From contig JALELH010000003.1 of the NCBI GenBank assembly GCA_022768865.1, forward strand, positions 1 through 32,021: a DNA stretch of 32,021 bases. The letters are read 5' to 3'. Both the position numbers and the translations under genes were made by a program. The stretch comes from Spirochaetia bacterium (GTDB lineage: Bacteria > Spirochaetota > Spirochaetia > Treponematales > Treponemataceae). Shown here piece by piece: positions 23,309 through 31,594 of the stretch (the stretch's first letter is position 1; every line of letters starts with the position of its first letter). The notes beneath the pieces are model-generated. The model had not been told where the DNA came from. It was given only the letters and a program-made list of their open reading frames with translations, and ran no database searches.

Positions 23309-24314
23309 AGTCTACCGTTCCTTCTGCTCCTGCATTCATATTTGAACTTCCTGAATTCTGCAATGATGCAGCAACATCTTCCAGGAGTTTTCTTCTTCTG
23401 GCAGCATCTTCTTCTGCCCTTTTTGCTTCTTCTTCTGCACGCCTTGCGTTTTCGGCTTCCCACTTTGCAGTTTCTTCCTGCCGTTTTGCATTTTCCAGGC
23501 GCTGTGCTTCCTGGGCGGCTTTCTGCTCTTCTATAAGCTTTTTAAGTTCTTCACGCTGTTCTTCCAGAAGCCTTGCCTGTTCGGCAAACTTTTCGTTTAG
23601 CTGCTGCTGAAGTGCTTCGTCGGCTTTTGCTTTTTCTTCTGCAGCCTTTGCCTTTTCTTCTTCTGCCTGTGCAGCACTGGCGGCGGTTGCGGCAGTCAGA
23701 GCTGCTTCTTCTGCATCAAGGCGTTTCTGTTCTGCAAGGATTCTTTCTTCTTCTTCCTTCAGGCGCTTTTCTTCTGCAATGCGTTCTTCTTCTGCCTTTT
23801 TCCACCCTTCAAGCAGCTGTATAAGCTGTTCAATTTCAGGCTTCTGGCCGTCATTAGGAGACAGGTCAAGGTAAAGCTTATAGTCTTCTAAAGCAGCAAG
23901 ATATTTATTCTGTTTAAGTTCCGTGTTGGCACGATTTAAAACCGGCGGTGCATAGATGCGGTTAGCGGCAATAGCAAGGGAAAACCAGCGTTCTGCAGTG
24001 TAATAGTCTTCCATCTCAAAGCACACGTTGCCCGCATTGAATGCCAGGACTTTCTTATCTGTTCCTGAAACTTTCATTCCTTCTGAACAGACTTCAAGGC
24101 TTTCTTCATACATGCCAAGTTTATGGTAAGACAAAGCCAGATAGTTGTAGGCCTTAGGGTTTCCGCCCTGGCTAATGGCATTTTTTAAATACGGAACTGC
24201 TTCTTCAACTTTATTTTCCTTGAAGAGGGATTCACCCTTTAAGAAATCGGAAGTCTGGCAAAAACATATCCCGCTAAAAAAAAGTAAAATAAAACTTAAA
24301 AATTTCTTAAGCAT
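23283..24314 (-). CDS. Exported TPR/coiled-coil protein
   Basis: 343 residues from ATG 24314. An in-frame TTG at 24350 coincides with the -35 region, and the ATG at 24320 is also possible. A signal sequence is clear (MLKKFLSFILLFFSGICFC, then QTSDF); there is no convincing lipobox. Residues about 15-130 hold three TPR-like units (GESLFKENKVEEAVPYLKNA, YNYLALSYHKLGMYEESLEV, AGNVCFEMEDYYTAERWFSL). Residues 165-310 are a long charged coiled coil (EEERIAEEKRLKEEEERILA, then a QQLNEKFAEQARLLEEQREE segment). It overlaps the large TPR gene by 26 bp, so the two are probably made together and may interact in the periplasm. Confidence 0.8.
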   Translation of the reverse strand: MLKKFLSFILLFFSGICFCQTSDFLKGESLFKENKVEEAVPYLKNAISQGGNPKAYNYLALSYHKLGMYEESLEVCSEGMKVSGTDKKVLAFNAGNVCFEMEDYYTAERWFSLAIAANRIYAPPVLNRANTELKQNKYLAALEDYKLYLDLSPNDGQKPEIEQLIQLLEGWKKAEEERIAEEKRLKEEEERILAEQKRLDAEEAALTAATAASAAQAEEEKAKAAEEKAKADEALQQQLNEKFAEQARLLEEQREELKKLIEEQKAAQEAQRLENAKRQEETAKWEAENARRAEEEAKRAEEDAARRRKLLEDVAASLQNSGSSNMNAGAEGTVDYGYETELE

Positions 24315-24321
24315 AGTCATA

Positions 24322-24350
24322 AATTTACTATATAATCGGCATAATCTCAA
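24322..24350 (-). promoter_or_regulatory. Promoter of the TPR gene pair
   Basis: TTGAGA (24350-24345), a 17-bp spacer and TAAATT (24327-24322) on the minus strand, ending 7 bp before ATG 24314. There is no ribosome site, so a leaderless transcript is predicted. It supports the ATG at 24314 over the longer frame. Confidence 0.5.
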
Positions 24351-24384
24351 TAATTCATGATTATCCGTGTTTTCTAGTCTTTTG

Positions 24385-24414
24385 TTGAAAAATAAATAAT
24401 TTATGCTATATAAT
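24385..24414 (+). promoter_or_regulatory. Promoter of the TPR/phosphoesterase/ParB-like operon
   Basis: TTGAAA (24385-24390), an 18-bp spacer and TATAAT (24409-24414). The expected start near 24421 leaves a leader of about 59 nt that contains GGTGA before the ATG at 24480. Confidence 0.65.
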
Positions 24415-24479
24415 ATGGGGATAGCGGTTTCTTATATTTAAATTCAGATTCTGCTTAAAATTTTATATTGGTGAAAGCG

Positions 24480-25850
24480 ATGGGTTCTCTAGGTTTTGTT
24501 GTAGTAGGCGCATTTTTAATTGCCGTTATCGGACTAGTTTCAATAATAATATTCAAGAACATTCTTTTTCCTTCAAAACTGGACGGCGTGCCAAGGCTCC
24601 TGAAGGAAGGCAAGTTTCAGGCAGCCCAGAGATGCACAAAGGTAATCATTTCTAAAAACCCGCGTAACTATGTTGCCCACTATTATCTTGGCAAGGCATA
24701 CCTTATGGACAACAAATACGAACTTGCCTTTATGGAATATAAAACCGTAAACCAGAATGCCCTTTTCAATGGTGAAATTCCGGAAGCAGAATTCAGGAAA
24801 AGCATGGCTGTGCTTTACCGCCGCTTTAACCAGCCTACAGAAGCTTTAAAGGAATATCTTCTTTTAACAAAACTTGAACCAAATGTTACGGACCACAATT
24901 TTAAGGCAGCAGAACTTTACGAAGAAACAGGAAACGCAAAGCTTGCCATGGGCTTCTATCAGAAAACAATTCTTGCAGACAGAAAAAATGCAAAGGCATA
25001 CACAGCAGCAGGCAGGCTTTTATTCAAGAACAAGAACTTTACCCAGGCAAAGCAAGCCCTTGAATCTTCCATAAAGCTTAATCCTGAAAACTATGAAAAC
25101 TACTATTATCTTGGCAAAGTATGCAAGGAATCTAAAGATTTATCTACGGCAGTAAAGCTTTTAGAAAAGGCAGAACGTTCGCCGGAATTCAAGCAGAAAG
25201 CCCTTGTAGAAAAAGGCATCTGCCTTATGATGGCAGAACAGTCAGAAAAGGCAGTAGATGCTTTTGAACGTGCCATTAACAATTCAAAAGACCAGAGGAA
25301 TCAGGAAACCCTGTATGCACGCTATTTTCTTGGCATCTGCTACGAAAAGAACCGCAAAATTGAAAAAGCCATTGAACAGTGGGAAACTGTATTTAAAATC
25401 AACAGCAAGTTTAAGGATGTTGCAACAAAGCTGAGCCAGTATAAGGAACTTGAAACCAACGACGGCATCAAGGAATACCTTACGGCAAACAATGCCCAGT
25501 TTAATGAATTATGCAAGAAGCTTGCCTATGCCGGCTACAAGCTTCAGTGCCAGAAGATTGAGACAACAAAATACGGCTGCCAGATGATTGCAACGGAAGA
25601 AAAAAAAGAAAGCTGGATGAACGCAAAACAGCAGATTATTTTGTGCCAGTTCTACCGAAGCACGGAACCAATAGAAGACGGCGTTGTAAGAAAACTTTCA
25701 GATACTTTAAAGGCAAAAAATTATGTAAAGGGAATGATTTTTACATGTTCAGACTTTACGCCTTCAGCACAGTCATTTACGGAAGGAAGGCCTATTGTCC
25801 TTATTTCCAAGGATATTCTTGAAGGCCTGTTCAGAAAAGCAGGAGTATAG
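24480..25850 (+). CDS. Membrane-anchored TPR protein
   Basis: 456 residues from ATG 24480, with GGTGA 5 bp upstream. TTG and GTG codons at 24468 and 24471 are in frame but less likely. One N-terminal helix (GFVVVGAFLIAVIGLVSIIIF) anchors it. TPRs fill residues about 40-330, among them YVAHYYLGKAYLMDNKYELA, AKAYTAAGRLLFKNKNFTQA, YENYYYLGKVCKESKDLSTA and RYFLGICYEKNRKIEKAIEQ. The C-terminal 130 residues form an unassigned domain with several Cys (CKKLAYAGYKLQCQKI, KYGCQM, GMIFTCSDF) and a closing PIVLISKDILEGLFRKAG, which resembles a restriction-endonuclease-like (Mrr-cat type) fold. That last point is tentative. Its stop codon abuts the next ATG. Confidence 0.8.
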   Translation: MGSLGFVVVGAFLIAVIGLVSIIIFKNILFPSKLDGVPRLLKEGKFQAAQRCTKVIISKNPRNYVAHYYLGKAYLMDNKYELAFMEYKTVNQNALFNGEIPEAEFRKSMAVLYRRFNQPTEALKEYLLLTKLEPNVTDHNFKAAELYEETGNAKLAMGFYQKTILADRKNAKAYTAAGRLLFKNKNFTQAKQALESSIKLNPENYENYYYLGKVCKESKDLSTAVKLLEKAERSPEFKQKALVEKGICLMMAEQSEKAVDAFERAINNSKDQRNQETLYARYFLGICYEKNRKIEKAIEQWETVFKINSKFKDVATKLSQYKELETNDGIKEYLTANNAQFNELCKKLAYAGYKLQCQKIETTKYGCQMIATEEKKESWMNAKQQIILCQFYRSTEPIEDGVVRKLSDTLKAKNYVKGMIFTCSDFTPSAQSFTEGRPIVLISKDILEGLFRKAGV

Positions 25851-26609
25851 ATGAAGTTCCTGTGCGTTTCTGATCAGATTGACCCTTTAGTTTATTCTAC
25901 CACTGTAAAAGACCGCTACGGAGACGTTGATGCCGTTTTCTGTGCAGGCGATCTTTCCATGGAGTATGTGGACTTTATAGTAGATGCCCTTTCAAAGCCT
26001 ACCTTTTTTGTATTCGGCAACCACGATTTAAGCGAATATAAATACTATTGCAAAAAATCAGGCTTCGGAGACTGTTCCGTAACTTCCTTTGACATGAACA
26101 GCCATTCCCATGGTGCAGATTATGTAAGCAACAGGACGGTAAAAAACAAGTATCTGTATTTTACAGGCCCGTCAGGAAAGAAGACCCCCCTTCTTATAGC
26201 AGGAGTTACAGGTTCCATAAAATACAATAACGGTCAGGCCCAGTTTACGGAATCCCAGATGAAAAGACAGCTGGTTGCCATGATACCTTCCCTTTTATGG
26301 AATAAAATCCGTTACGGACGGTATTGCGATGTTTTTCTGACACATGCATCCCCGCGCCACATACACGACAAGGAAGATCCGTGCCACAAGGGTTTTGAAT
26401 GCTTTAACTGGTTTATAAAGAAATTCAGGCCTTCCCTGATGATACACGGACACATTCATCTTTACGATTTACAGGCAAAAAGAGTGACTGTAACAGGAAA
26501 AACTACCGTAGTAAACGGCTACAGCCATCTGGTAGTTGAATTTGAACCTAAGTTCAATGAAAAAGGAGACAATTTTGAACCACTCATTTCTATCCTCTCA
26601 GACAGATGA
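25851..26609 (+). CDS. Metallophosphoesterase
   Basis: 252 residues. The calcineurin-like fold is shown by CVSDQIDPLVY (motif I), FCAGDLSMEY (GD), FVFGNHDLSEY (GNHD), FLTHASPRHIHD (metal His) and LMIHGHIHLYD (GHxH). In motif I the usual DxH His is replaced (D-Q-I). I recall related phosphoesterases opening 'SDxxxPxLY', so this is probably a subfamily trait rather than a defect. The substrate (phosphodiester or phosphomonoester) is unknown. The ATG follows the TPR stop directly, and the ribosome site of the next gene lies inside this gene, so three products are coupled. Confidence 0.88.
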   Translation: MKFLCVSDQIDPLVYSTTVKDRYGDVDAVFCAGDLSMEYVDFIVDALSKPTFFVFGNHDLSEYKYYCKKSGFGDCSVTSFDMNSHSHGADYVSNRTVKNKYLYFTGPSGKKTPLLIAGVTGSIKYNNGQAQFTESQMKRQLVAMIPSLLWNKIRYGRYCDVFLTHASPRHIHDKEDPCHKGFECFNWFIKKFRPSLMIHGHIHLYDLQAKRVTVTGKTTVVNGYSHLVVEFEPKFNEKGDNFEPLISILSDR

Positions 26610-27528
26610 TGATTTCAGCAAAGCCCACAACAAGGCACTGATAAACGAAATACAGCATCTTCTTAATCCGGAAGAAGCAAGGTTAATTTCCCTTCAGGAC
26701 ATGAAGACACTTCTAAAGCCTAAAAATGAAGTTTACAAGGGAATGGAAGTTATTCCCGTAAAGCTCATTGTTGGCAGCGAAGGCAGATATTCAGACTTTG
26801 ACAATCATTTTTTTCCTAAAAGCAACTTCCTTAAAAACCGCTGGGAACGTGTTGACATGGCACATTATCAGGATATAGTCCTGCCTGCCATAAGCGTTTA
26901 CGAGCTGGGCGGCCTGTATTTTGTCCGTGACGGAAACCATCGTGTTTCTGTAGCAAAGTCAAGAGGCATAGAAAACATAGATGCAGAAGTTGTAAGCCTT
27001 CAGACAGAAATCAAGCTTAAACCCGGCAGCACAAAGCAGCAGATGATAAAGCAGGTAATAGAATACGAAAAAAGAGTCTTCTATATGGAAACAAGCTTCG
27101 GAGACATTACGGACTACTGGTGCCTTGACTTCAGCACGCCTGGTCAGTATGACGTAATATACAACCATATTCTGGGCCACAAGTATTATATTAATTCAAC
27201 TAAGTCAGAAGAAATTCCTATGGAAGAAGCTGTTCTTTCCTGGTTCCAGAATGTCTATCTGCCTGTTGTAAACGTAATAAACAAAAGAAAGATTATAAAA
27301 AGATTCAGCAAGCGAACCATTGCAGATCTTTATGTTTTCTTAATAAAATACTGGGACGAATTAAAGCAGAAGTTCGGCAACGAATTTCCCTTGGAAGATG
27401 CAGCAAGGGATTTTACAAATCAGTTTGGCAAACTGCCATTAATGCGACGCATTACAAATTTCTTCCAGCGCAGAAAAATGAAGAAAGACATTCACCAGAC
27501 AGAAGAAAATGGAAAACTGGAGATTTGA
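26575..27528 (+). CDS. ParB/sulfiredoxin-fold protein of unknown function
   Basis: 317 residues from a TTG at 26575. That start is set by AAAGGAG with exactly 6 bp spacing. ATGs at 26536 and 26557 in the same frame have no ribosome site. Residues about 65-155 look like a ParB N-terminal fold: MEVIPVKLIVGSEGRYSDF, LPAISVYELGGLYFVRDGNH and RVSVAKSRGIENIDAEVV. The 'DGNHR' loop is the nucleotide-contacting motif of ParB CTPases, but the canonical GERR box is absent. The remaining 160 residues are helical, with a basic C terminus (RRITNFFQRRKMKKD). It overlaps the phosphoesterase by 35 bp. It is probably not the chromosome-segregation ParB, since there is no HTH or ParA partner. Confidence 0.75.
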   Translation: MNHSFLSSQTDDDFSKAHNKALINEIQHLLNPEEARLISLQDMKTLLKPKNEVYKGMEVIPVKLIVGSEGRYSDFDNHFFPKSNFLKNRWERVDMAHYQDIVLPAISVYELGGLYFVRDGNHRVSVAKSRGIENIDAEVVSLQTEIKLKPGSTKQQMIKQVIEYEKRVFYMETSFGDITDYWCLDFSTPGQYDVIYNHILGHKYYINSTKSEEIPMEEAVLSWFQNVYLPVVNVINKRKIIKRFSKRTIADLYVFLIKYWDELKQKFGNEFPLEDAARDFTNQFGKLPLMRRITNFFQRRKMKKDIHQTEENGKLEI

Positions 27529-27557
27529 GAGATTGCGCAGGAATTTTCACTAAAAAC

Positions 27558-27586
27558 TTGACGGCAGGATTTTTCAATGTTAAACT
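27558..27586 (+). promoter_or_regulatory. Promoter of the partner-switching operon
   Basis: TTGACG (27558-27563), a 17-bp spacer and TAAACT (27581-27586). The expected start near 27593 leaves a 45-nt leader with AAGGAG before the SpoIIE gene. Confidence 0.65.
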
Positions 27587-27637
27587 AGACTATAGCCTGT
27601 GGGTATTTTTTGCCGCCGGCACTTTGAACAAGGAGTA

Positions 27638-29347
27638 ATGATTTTGATTCTTTTAGAAAATGCATTTGCTTTTATTCCTCTTTTTGCAGTAACCGCTCTT
27701 TCTATTGTCATGCTTATTCTGTTCTCTTACATAAGGAAGAAAAAGACTGCAAGAATCAGTTTCGTTGCATACCTTTCTACGTTAGTGCTTGGAGCAGGCA
27801 GTTTTGTTTCTGGCTTACAGGTTTGTTTTTCAGATAATCCTTCCAGTGCTTTTGGTATTTTTGCCTTTTCTGCTTTAATTGCAGCATTTTTAATTATTCC
27901 CTATGAAATCATCCTCTGCACTTTTGAACCAAAGGAAATAAGAAAGCTTGTTCCACATTCAAAGAATGTAGAAGACATATCTGCAGTACAGGCTTACGCA
28001 CAGATGGCAGCTGAAACAAAAAGTTTTGAAACATCAGAAAAAGATTCTCATGCCATCCAGATCAGCTACGATTTTTCTGCAAAGGCTACTGAAAGTTTCT
28101 CTGATAAAAACGGTCTTTCTAGCCTTCTTGACTATGTAAATAAGACAATCCGCGACGAAGTTCAGGCAGACGGCGGTGCAATCCTTCTTGTAGACGATTT
28201 TGAAGATGTAATTACAGTTAAGTCTTTTGACGGAGACTTTCCTCCTCCGTATAAGCTTCCAAGCGATATGCCGCATAAGCCGATCCGCATTGCAACTAAC
28301 TTTAAGTTTGCTTCTTTCCCTTTGCGCGAAAATATCTTTGGAGAAATTGCTACGGCAGGCAAACCGGAACTTATTACAAACCCTGCCAGCGATGCAAGAA
28401 TCTATCAGAACGGTCCTGAAGACTTCCTTGAATGCGGAAGCTACATTATTGTTCCTATGAAAGTAGGCGATGCAGTTATCGGTGTTGTTGCCCTTGCAAG
28501 GACTCACGGAAAGGCCGTATTTACAGAAGATAATCTTAAAACAGCAGAACTTCTTACTAATTTTGCAACTAGTTCAATTAAGACAGTAATTAGCGTTAAT
28601 GAAATAATGGATCACAACAATCTTATTAAGGAAGCACAGATTGCAACAAGTATTCAGGAAATGCTTCATCCTGCAAAACTTCCTGTCATTCCTGGCATTC
28701 AGCTGGGCACAATCTGGAATCCGGAAGAAGGTGTCTGTGGCGACTACTACGATGTAATAGTTTCAAGAAAAGACAGGATTTCTTTTGTAATGAGTGATGT
28801 TGCAGGCAAGGGAATGAACAGCGTTATTGTTATGTCCATGCTCCGTGCCATGATTCGTCTTGTAGTAAATACAAAGAAAACAGCAGGAACAATTCTTGAA
28901 TGGGTAAACCACGGAATTGCTGCAGAAAGTTTCAGCACAGACCACTTTGCTTCATGTGCACTTATTAACTATGATCCGGTAAGGAAGGTTGCAGAAATAT
29001 CAACCGGCGGAACTACTCCGGTTTATTATTACAGTGCAGAAAAAAATACAATAGAACGTATTTCCAATGCAAGCGAGCCTATCGGTGTTGATAAGGAATC
29101 CCAGTATAAAGATGTCTTGCAAGATGTTAAAACTGGTGATATTCTTGTAACATATACAGATGGTCTTGTAGAAGCACTTAACGAACAGGGGCAGCAGTAT
29201 CCAAAGGAATCCCTGCTTAAGATTGTTTCACTGAATGCTTCAAAAACAGGAAAGGATATTGCCAACCTGGTAAAGGCAGATATTAAGAAGTATATTGGCA
29301 ACAGCAGTCAGCATGATGACCAATCGTTGCTTGTAATAAAATTTTGA
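27638..29347 (+). CDS. SpoIIE-type PP2C phosphatase with GAF domain (RsbU-like)
   Basis: About 569 residues from ATG 27638. AAGGAG is only 2 bp away, so the TTG at 27644, with 8-bp spacing, is an alternative. Two to three membrane helices occupy the first 90 residues (AFAFIPLFAVTALSIVMLIL; a second near SFVAYLSTLVLGAGS; a third near FAFSALIAAFLIIPYEII). A GAF-like domain follows at about 160-330 (DGGAILLVDDF, SYIIVPMKVGDAVIGVVALA). The C-terminal SpoIIE/PP2C domain has GVCGDYYDVIVSR, FVMSDVAGKGMNSV, VTYTDGLVEALNEQG and QHDDQSLLVIKF, with all metal-binding Asp residues. Such phosphatases dephosphorylate an STAS antagonist to release a target. The STAS gene is next, 29 bp downstream. Confidence 0.92.
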   Translation: MILILLENAFAFIPLFAVTALSIVMLILFSYIRKKKTARISFVAYLSTLVLGAGSFVSGLQVCFSDNPSSAFGIFAFSALIAAFLIIPYEIILCTFEPKEIRKLVPHSKNVEDISAVQAYAQMAAETKSFETSEKDSHAIQISYDFSAKATESFSDKNGLSSLLDYVNKTIRDEVQADGGAILLVDDFEDVITVKSFDGDFPPPYKLPSDMPHKPIRIATNFKFASFPLRENIFGEIATAGKPELITNPASDARIYQNGPEDFLECGSYIIVPMKVGDAVIGVVALARTHGKAVFTEDNLKTAELLTNFATSSIKTVISVNEIMDHNNLIKEAQIATSIQEMLHPAKLPVIPGIQLGTIWNPEEGVCGDYYDVIVSRKDRISFVMSDVAGKGMNSVIVMSMLRAMIRLVVNTKKTAGTILEWVNHGIAAESFSTDHFASCALINYDPVRKVAEISTGGTTPVYYYSAEKNTIERISNASEPIGVDKESQYKDVLQDVKTGDILVTYTDGLVEALNEQGQQYPKESLLKIVSLNASKTGKDIANLVKADIKKYIGNSSQHDDQSLLVIKF

Positions 29348-29376
29348 GTAAAACTGGGCATTAAGGAGTAAAACTT

Positions 29377-29715
29377 ATGGAACTTAAAATAAGGAAGAAT
29401 GGAGAAGTCTACATCATTGATGTAAATGGTGAAATGGACTTGTACAATTCCTACAAGCTCAAGGAACTTGTTATGAAGATGCTTGAGAAAAACGTCAAGT
29501 CATTTGTAATTAATCTTGAACAGGTAGACTACATTGACTCGTCTGGAATTGGTGCTCTTATTTACATCTGTTCTACTATCAAGAAGATGAATTTGAAGCT
29601 TTATATTTCAAATGTTCATGGATCAGTAAAGAAAGTTATTGAACTTACAAAGCTTATGGGCTACTTCCCTATCGCTAATAGCGTAGAAGAAGCATTGCTT
29701 ATGATCAACGAATAA
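29377..29715 (+). CDS. STAS-domain anti-sigma factor antagonist (RsbV/SpoIIAA-like)
   Basis: 112 residues, a single STAS domain. GEVYIIDVNGEMDLYNSYKL (strands 1-2), then FVINLEQVDYIDSSGIGALI, in which the first Ser of DSSG is the usual phosphorylation site, and KVIELTKLMGYFPI at the C terminus. AAGGAG lies 8 bp before the ATG. It should be phosphorylated by the kinase encoded next and dephosphorylated by the SpoIIE protein. Confidence 0.95.
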   Translation: MELKIRKNGEVYIIDVNGEMDLYNSYKLKELVMKMLEKNVKSFVINLEQVDYIDSSGIGALIYICSTIKKMNLKLYISNVHGSVKKVIELTKLMGYFPIANSVEEALLMINE

Positions 29716-29734
29716 TTTTACAGGAGTTTGCACT

Positions 29735-30286
29735 ATGGAAGAATTGAAAGAGCTTCGTTCAGACGGAAATGACCCATTGTTTGACAAAACAAATATGCTT
29801 TATAAGTCTTTCCCGTCTAATTTTAGACAGATTCGTTACTTTACACTTTTGATTGTGCAGTCTGCACCACTTGAAATTAAGGAAATCAACCTTCTTGAAC
29901 AGCAGATTAGTGAAGTAATCAAGAATGCTGTAAAACATGGTAACAAATGTGATCTTAACAAGCAGGTTCATGTGTGGTATTCGTTCAGTGCAACACATGC
30001 CCACATTATTGTTGAAGATGAAGGTGAAGGATTTAAAGATCTGGAAAAGTGGAACGAATTCAACAGAAAGCGTATTGACTGTCTCCACAATTCTAACTTT
30101 GAAGAACTTGCAAACTATGTTTCTTTCCGTACAAAGAAGTCAGATGAACAGGACGGTGGTAATGCCCTCTTTGCTGCCCTTGAATACTGGAACGGCGGTT
30201 TTGTATATAACGACAAGAAAAATGGCGTTGCCATGCTTAAGAGATTCCAGCAGAAGCGCCACGGTGTTGCTGTTGACGGAGAATAA
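29735..30286 (+). CDS. Anti-sigma factor-type HATPase kinase (RsbW/SpoIIAB-like)
   Basis: 183 residues. The GHKL/HATPase fold has an N box (EQQISEVIKNAVKHGN), a G1 box (VEDEGEGFKDL) and a G2 region (DGGNALFAALEYWNGGFVYN). The protein is longer than typical RsbW, with an insertion between G1 and G2 (about 105-145). It should bind and phosphorylate the STAS protein and sequester a target, normally a sigma factor. No sigma gene lies in the window. CAGGAG lies 8 bp before the ATG. It ends the three-gene operon, followed by a terminator. Confidence 0.92.
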   Translation: MEELKELRSDGNDPLFDKTNMLYKSFPSNFRQIRYFTLLIVQSAPLEIKEINLLEQQISEVIKNAVKHGNKCDLNKQVHVWYSFSATHAHIIVEDEGEGFKDLEKWNEFNRKRIDCLHNSNFEELANYVSFRTKKSDEQDGGNALFAALEYWNGGFVYNDKKNGVAMLKRFQQKRHGVAVDGE

Positions 30287-30347
30287 TTTTATTACTATAT
30301 TTTAAGTAAGCAGAGAAAGTTAAGTTTTACTTGATTTTCTCTATATG

Positions 30348-30372
30348 AGCCTTGTTTATGCAAGGCTTTTTT
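30348..30372 (+). terminator. Terminator of the partner-switching operon
   Basis: A perfect 7-bp stem (AGCCTTG / CAAGGCT), a 6-nt loop and a TTTTTT tract, 62 bp after the kinase stop codon and directly before tmRNA. Confidence 0.9.
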
Positions 30373-30375
30373 ATC

Positions 30376-30740
30376 GGGGATGCACCGGTTTCGACAAGTT
30401 GGAATAATCTTGTGTTGCAGGTAGGCGTGAAGGTGCCTTGAACTGACAAAACAATAACTGCAAAACGTAGAGAAGACGAAAAGTCTGAAAACGAACAGTT
30501 AGCACTCGCTGCTTAAGCAGTGCCGGAACTTACAGGACGCTGTTCCTAGGCTTGTAAAATTCCGTCGACAACAGGGACTTGCCTGTAAGTAGGCTTGGAT
30601 ATTTACGGGGACTTTTTCCAGGATACGGTAGAGACGCTTTTGAAGCTGCTACCTCTACCCGACAAATACCTCGCTTCAATAAACCTGTAGAGATGCCTGG
30701 TTAGCCATCATGGACGGGGGTTCAACTCCCCCCACCTCCA
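30376..30740 (+). ncRNA. ssrA: tmRNA
   Basis: A one-piece tmRNA that rescues stalled ribosomes. The 5' part GGGGATGCACCGGTTTCGAC is typical. The acceptor pairs with CACCTCC at the 3' end and includes a G3-U70 wobble (the alanyl-tRNA synthetase identity pair) and one A-C mismatch. The T arm is GGGGG-TTCAACT-CCCCC. The tag frame runs 30460-30516 (GCA resume codon to TAA) and encodes AKRREDEKSENEQLALAA, 18 residues, ending in the LALAA degradation signal. The discriminator A is at 30740 and is followed by TAA, so CCA is not encoded. No promoter is obvious in the 90-bp gap before it. Confidence 0.96.
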
Positions 30741-30742
30741 TA

Positions 30743-30777
30743 AAGGCCGTATTTATTATGAATACGGCCTTTTTTTA
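30743..30777 (+). terminator. tmRNA terminator
   Basis: An 11-bp perfect stem (AAGGCCGTATT / AATACGGCCTT), a 7-nt loop and a run of seven T residues, beginning 3 bp after the tmRNA 3' end. Confidence 0.92.
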
Positions 30778-31371
30778 TTTTGTTTATAACTATTCAACAC
30801 TAAAATCCAGAACACATTTCAGGAGAACCTTTAAAAGTACGCCTGTTGAAATCAATGCCATTGATTCCATGTTTTCTGGAAGAATGAATTTAGGACCTGA
30901 TATTCAGGTAGCGTGCGTCGTCGTCAGATCTGAAACAGCCTGCGACAATTCCCTTTGATTTAAAGTTATTCGAAAAAGGTACTTCGAAATTTTCTGCAAA
31001 AAGCAGAAAGAACTCCTTTACATTCATTAAGTCGGACAGAGAGATACAAGGTTAGACACTACATTTCTTACTTCAACCTCGCTATATTCCAGTACATCAT
31101 ACATAGGATTACCTCGTTCTGTATTCACACAAATTGTTTATCTGCATTTTCAAAACAGGGACGGCTGAGGTTTTTTTCAGGATAGTGCCTTTCTATTTCA
31201 TCAACTTTCTTATGTGCCAGCAGGTTTGCAGCTTTTCTTTTTCGATTATGACAGGAACAATTCCTTGTTAAAAAAAATCATGAAAATTGAAATCCTTTTA
31301 TCAAAAGGTGTGGAAAAGAAACAAAAAGGAAAACCTTATAAAGCTACGGTAAACTGATTTAAACAAAAAAA
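30778..31371. other. Gene-poor gap with probable gene debris
   Basis: There is no complete gene here. A plus-strand frame ending at 30958 reads STPVEINAIDSMFSGRMN and looks coding, but it has no proper start and is not recognised. On the minus strand, short frames of natural composition follow each other with stops between them: LLAHKKVDEIERHYPEKNL (about 31150-31220) and ICVNTERGNPMYDVLEYSEV (ending near 31031). A 25-codon plus-strand frame (31280-31357) is probably chance. The pattern is that of decayed genes on both strands. Confidence 0.45.
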
Positions 31372-31481
31372 AGCCGGCAGCCACCTACTTTTCCGCTTCC
31401 GCAGTATCATCGGCGCAGAGGTGCTTGACTTCCGTGTTCGGAATGGGAACGGGTATTGCCACCTCGCCATGGCCACCGGCA
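31372..31481 (-). rRNA. rrf: 5S ribosomal RNA
   Basis: The minus strand reads GCCGGTGGCCATGGCGAGG at its 5' end, CCCGTTCCCATTCCGAACAC in the conserved centre and TAGGTGGCTGCCGGC at the 3' end. The terminal GCCGG/CCGGC helix sets the boundaries. It is about 110 nt long and followed by a T8 run that probably terminates the operon. Confidence 0.95.
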
Positions 31482-31594
31482 TTATTTACGCATGCCGCCT
31501 TCATGAAGTTCAGGAAGTTTCCTTCAGGCTCCCCATGAAGCTTTCATACAGTATATTCAGGAATGCAATTCTCTTCAACCAGGGTAAAGCGGTG

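Noticed and set aside
22419..23345. A 308-codon plus-strand open frame antisense to the large TPR gene, with other long antisense frames at 20118-21458
   Set aside because: They are the complement of Lys/Ala/Glu-rich codons and give Phe/Ala/Ser-rich strings with no domain. The minus-strand gene has clear TPRs and helix.
25851..26609. Inactive phosphoesterase because DxH lacks His
   Set aside because: All other metal motifs are intact, and I recall a subfamily with the same SDxxxP opening, so loss of function is not supported.
30690..30740. A separate tRNA gene
   Set aside because: The T arm and acceptor belong to the tRNA-like domain of tmRNA; there is no anticodon arm nearby.
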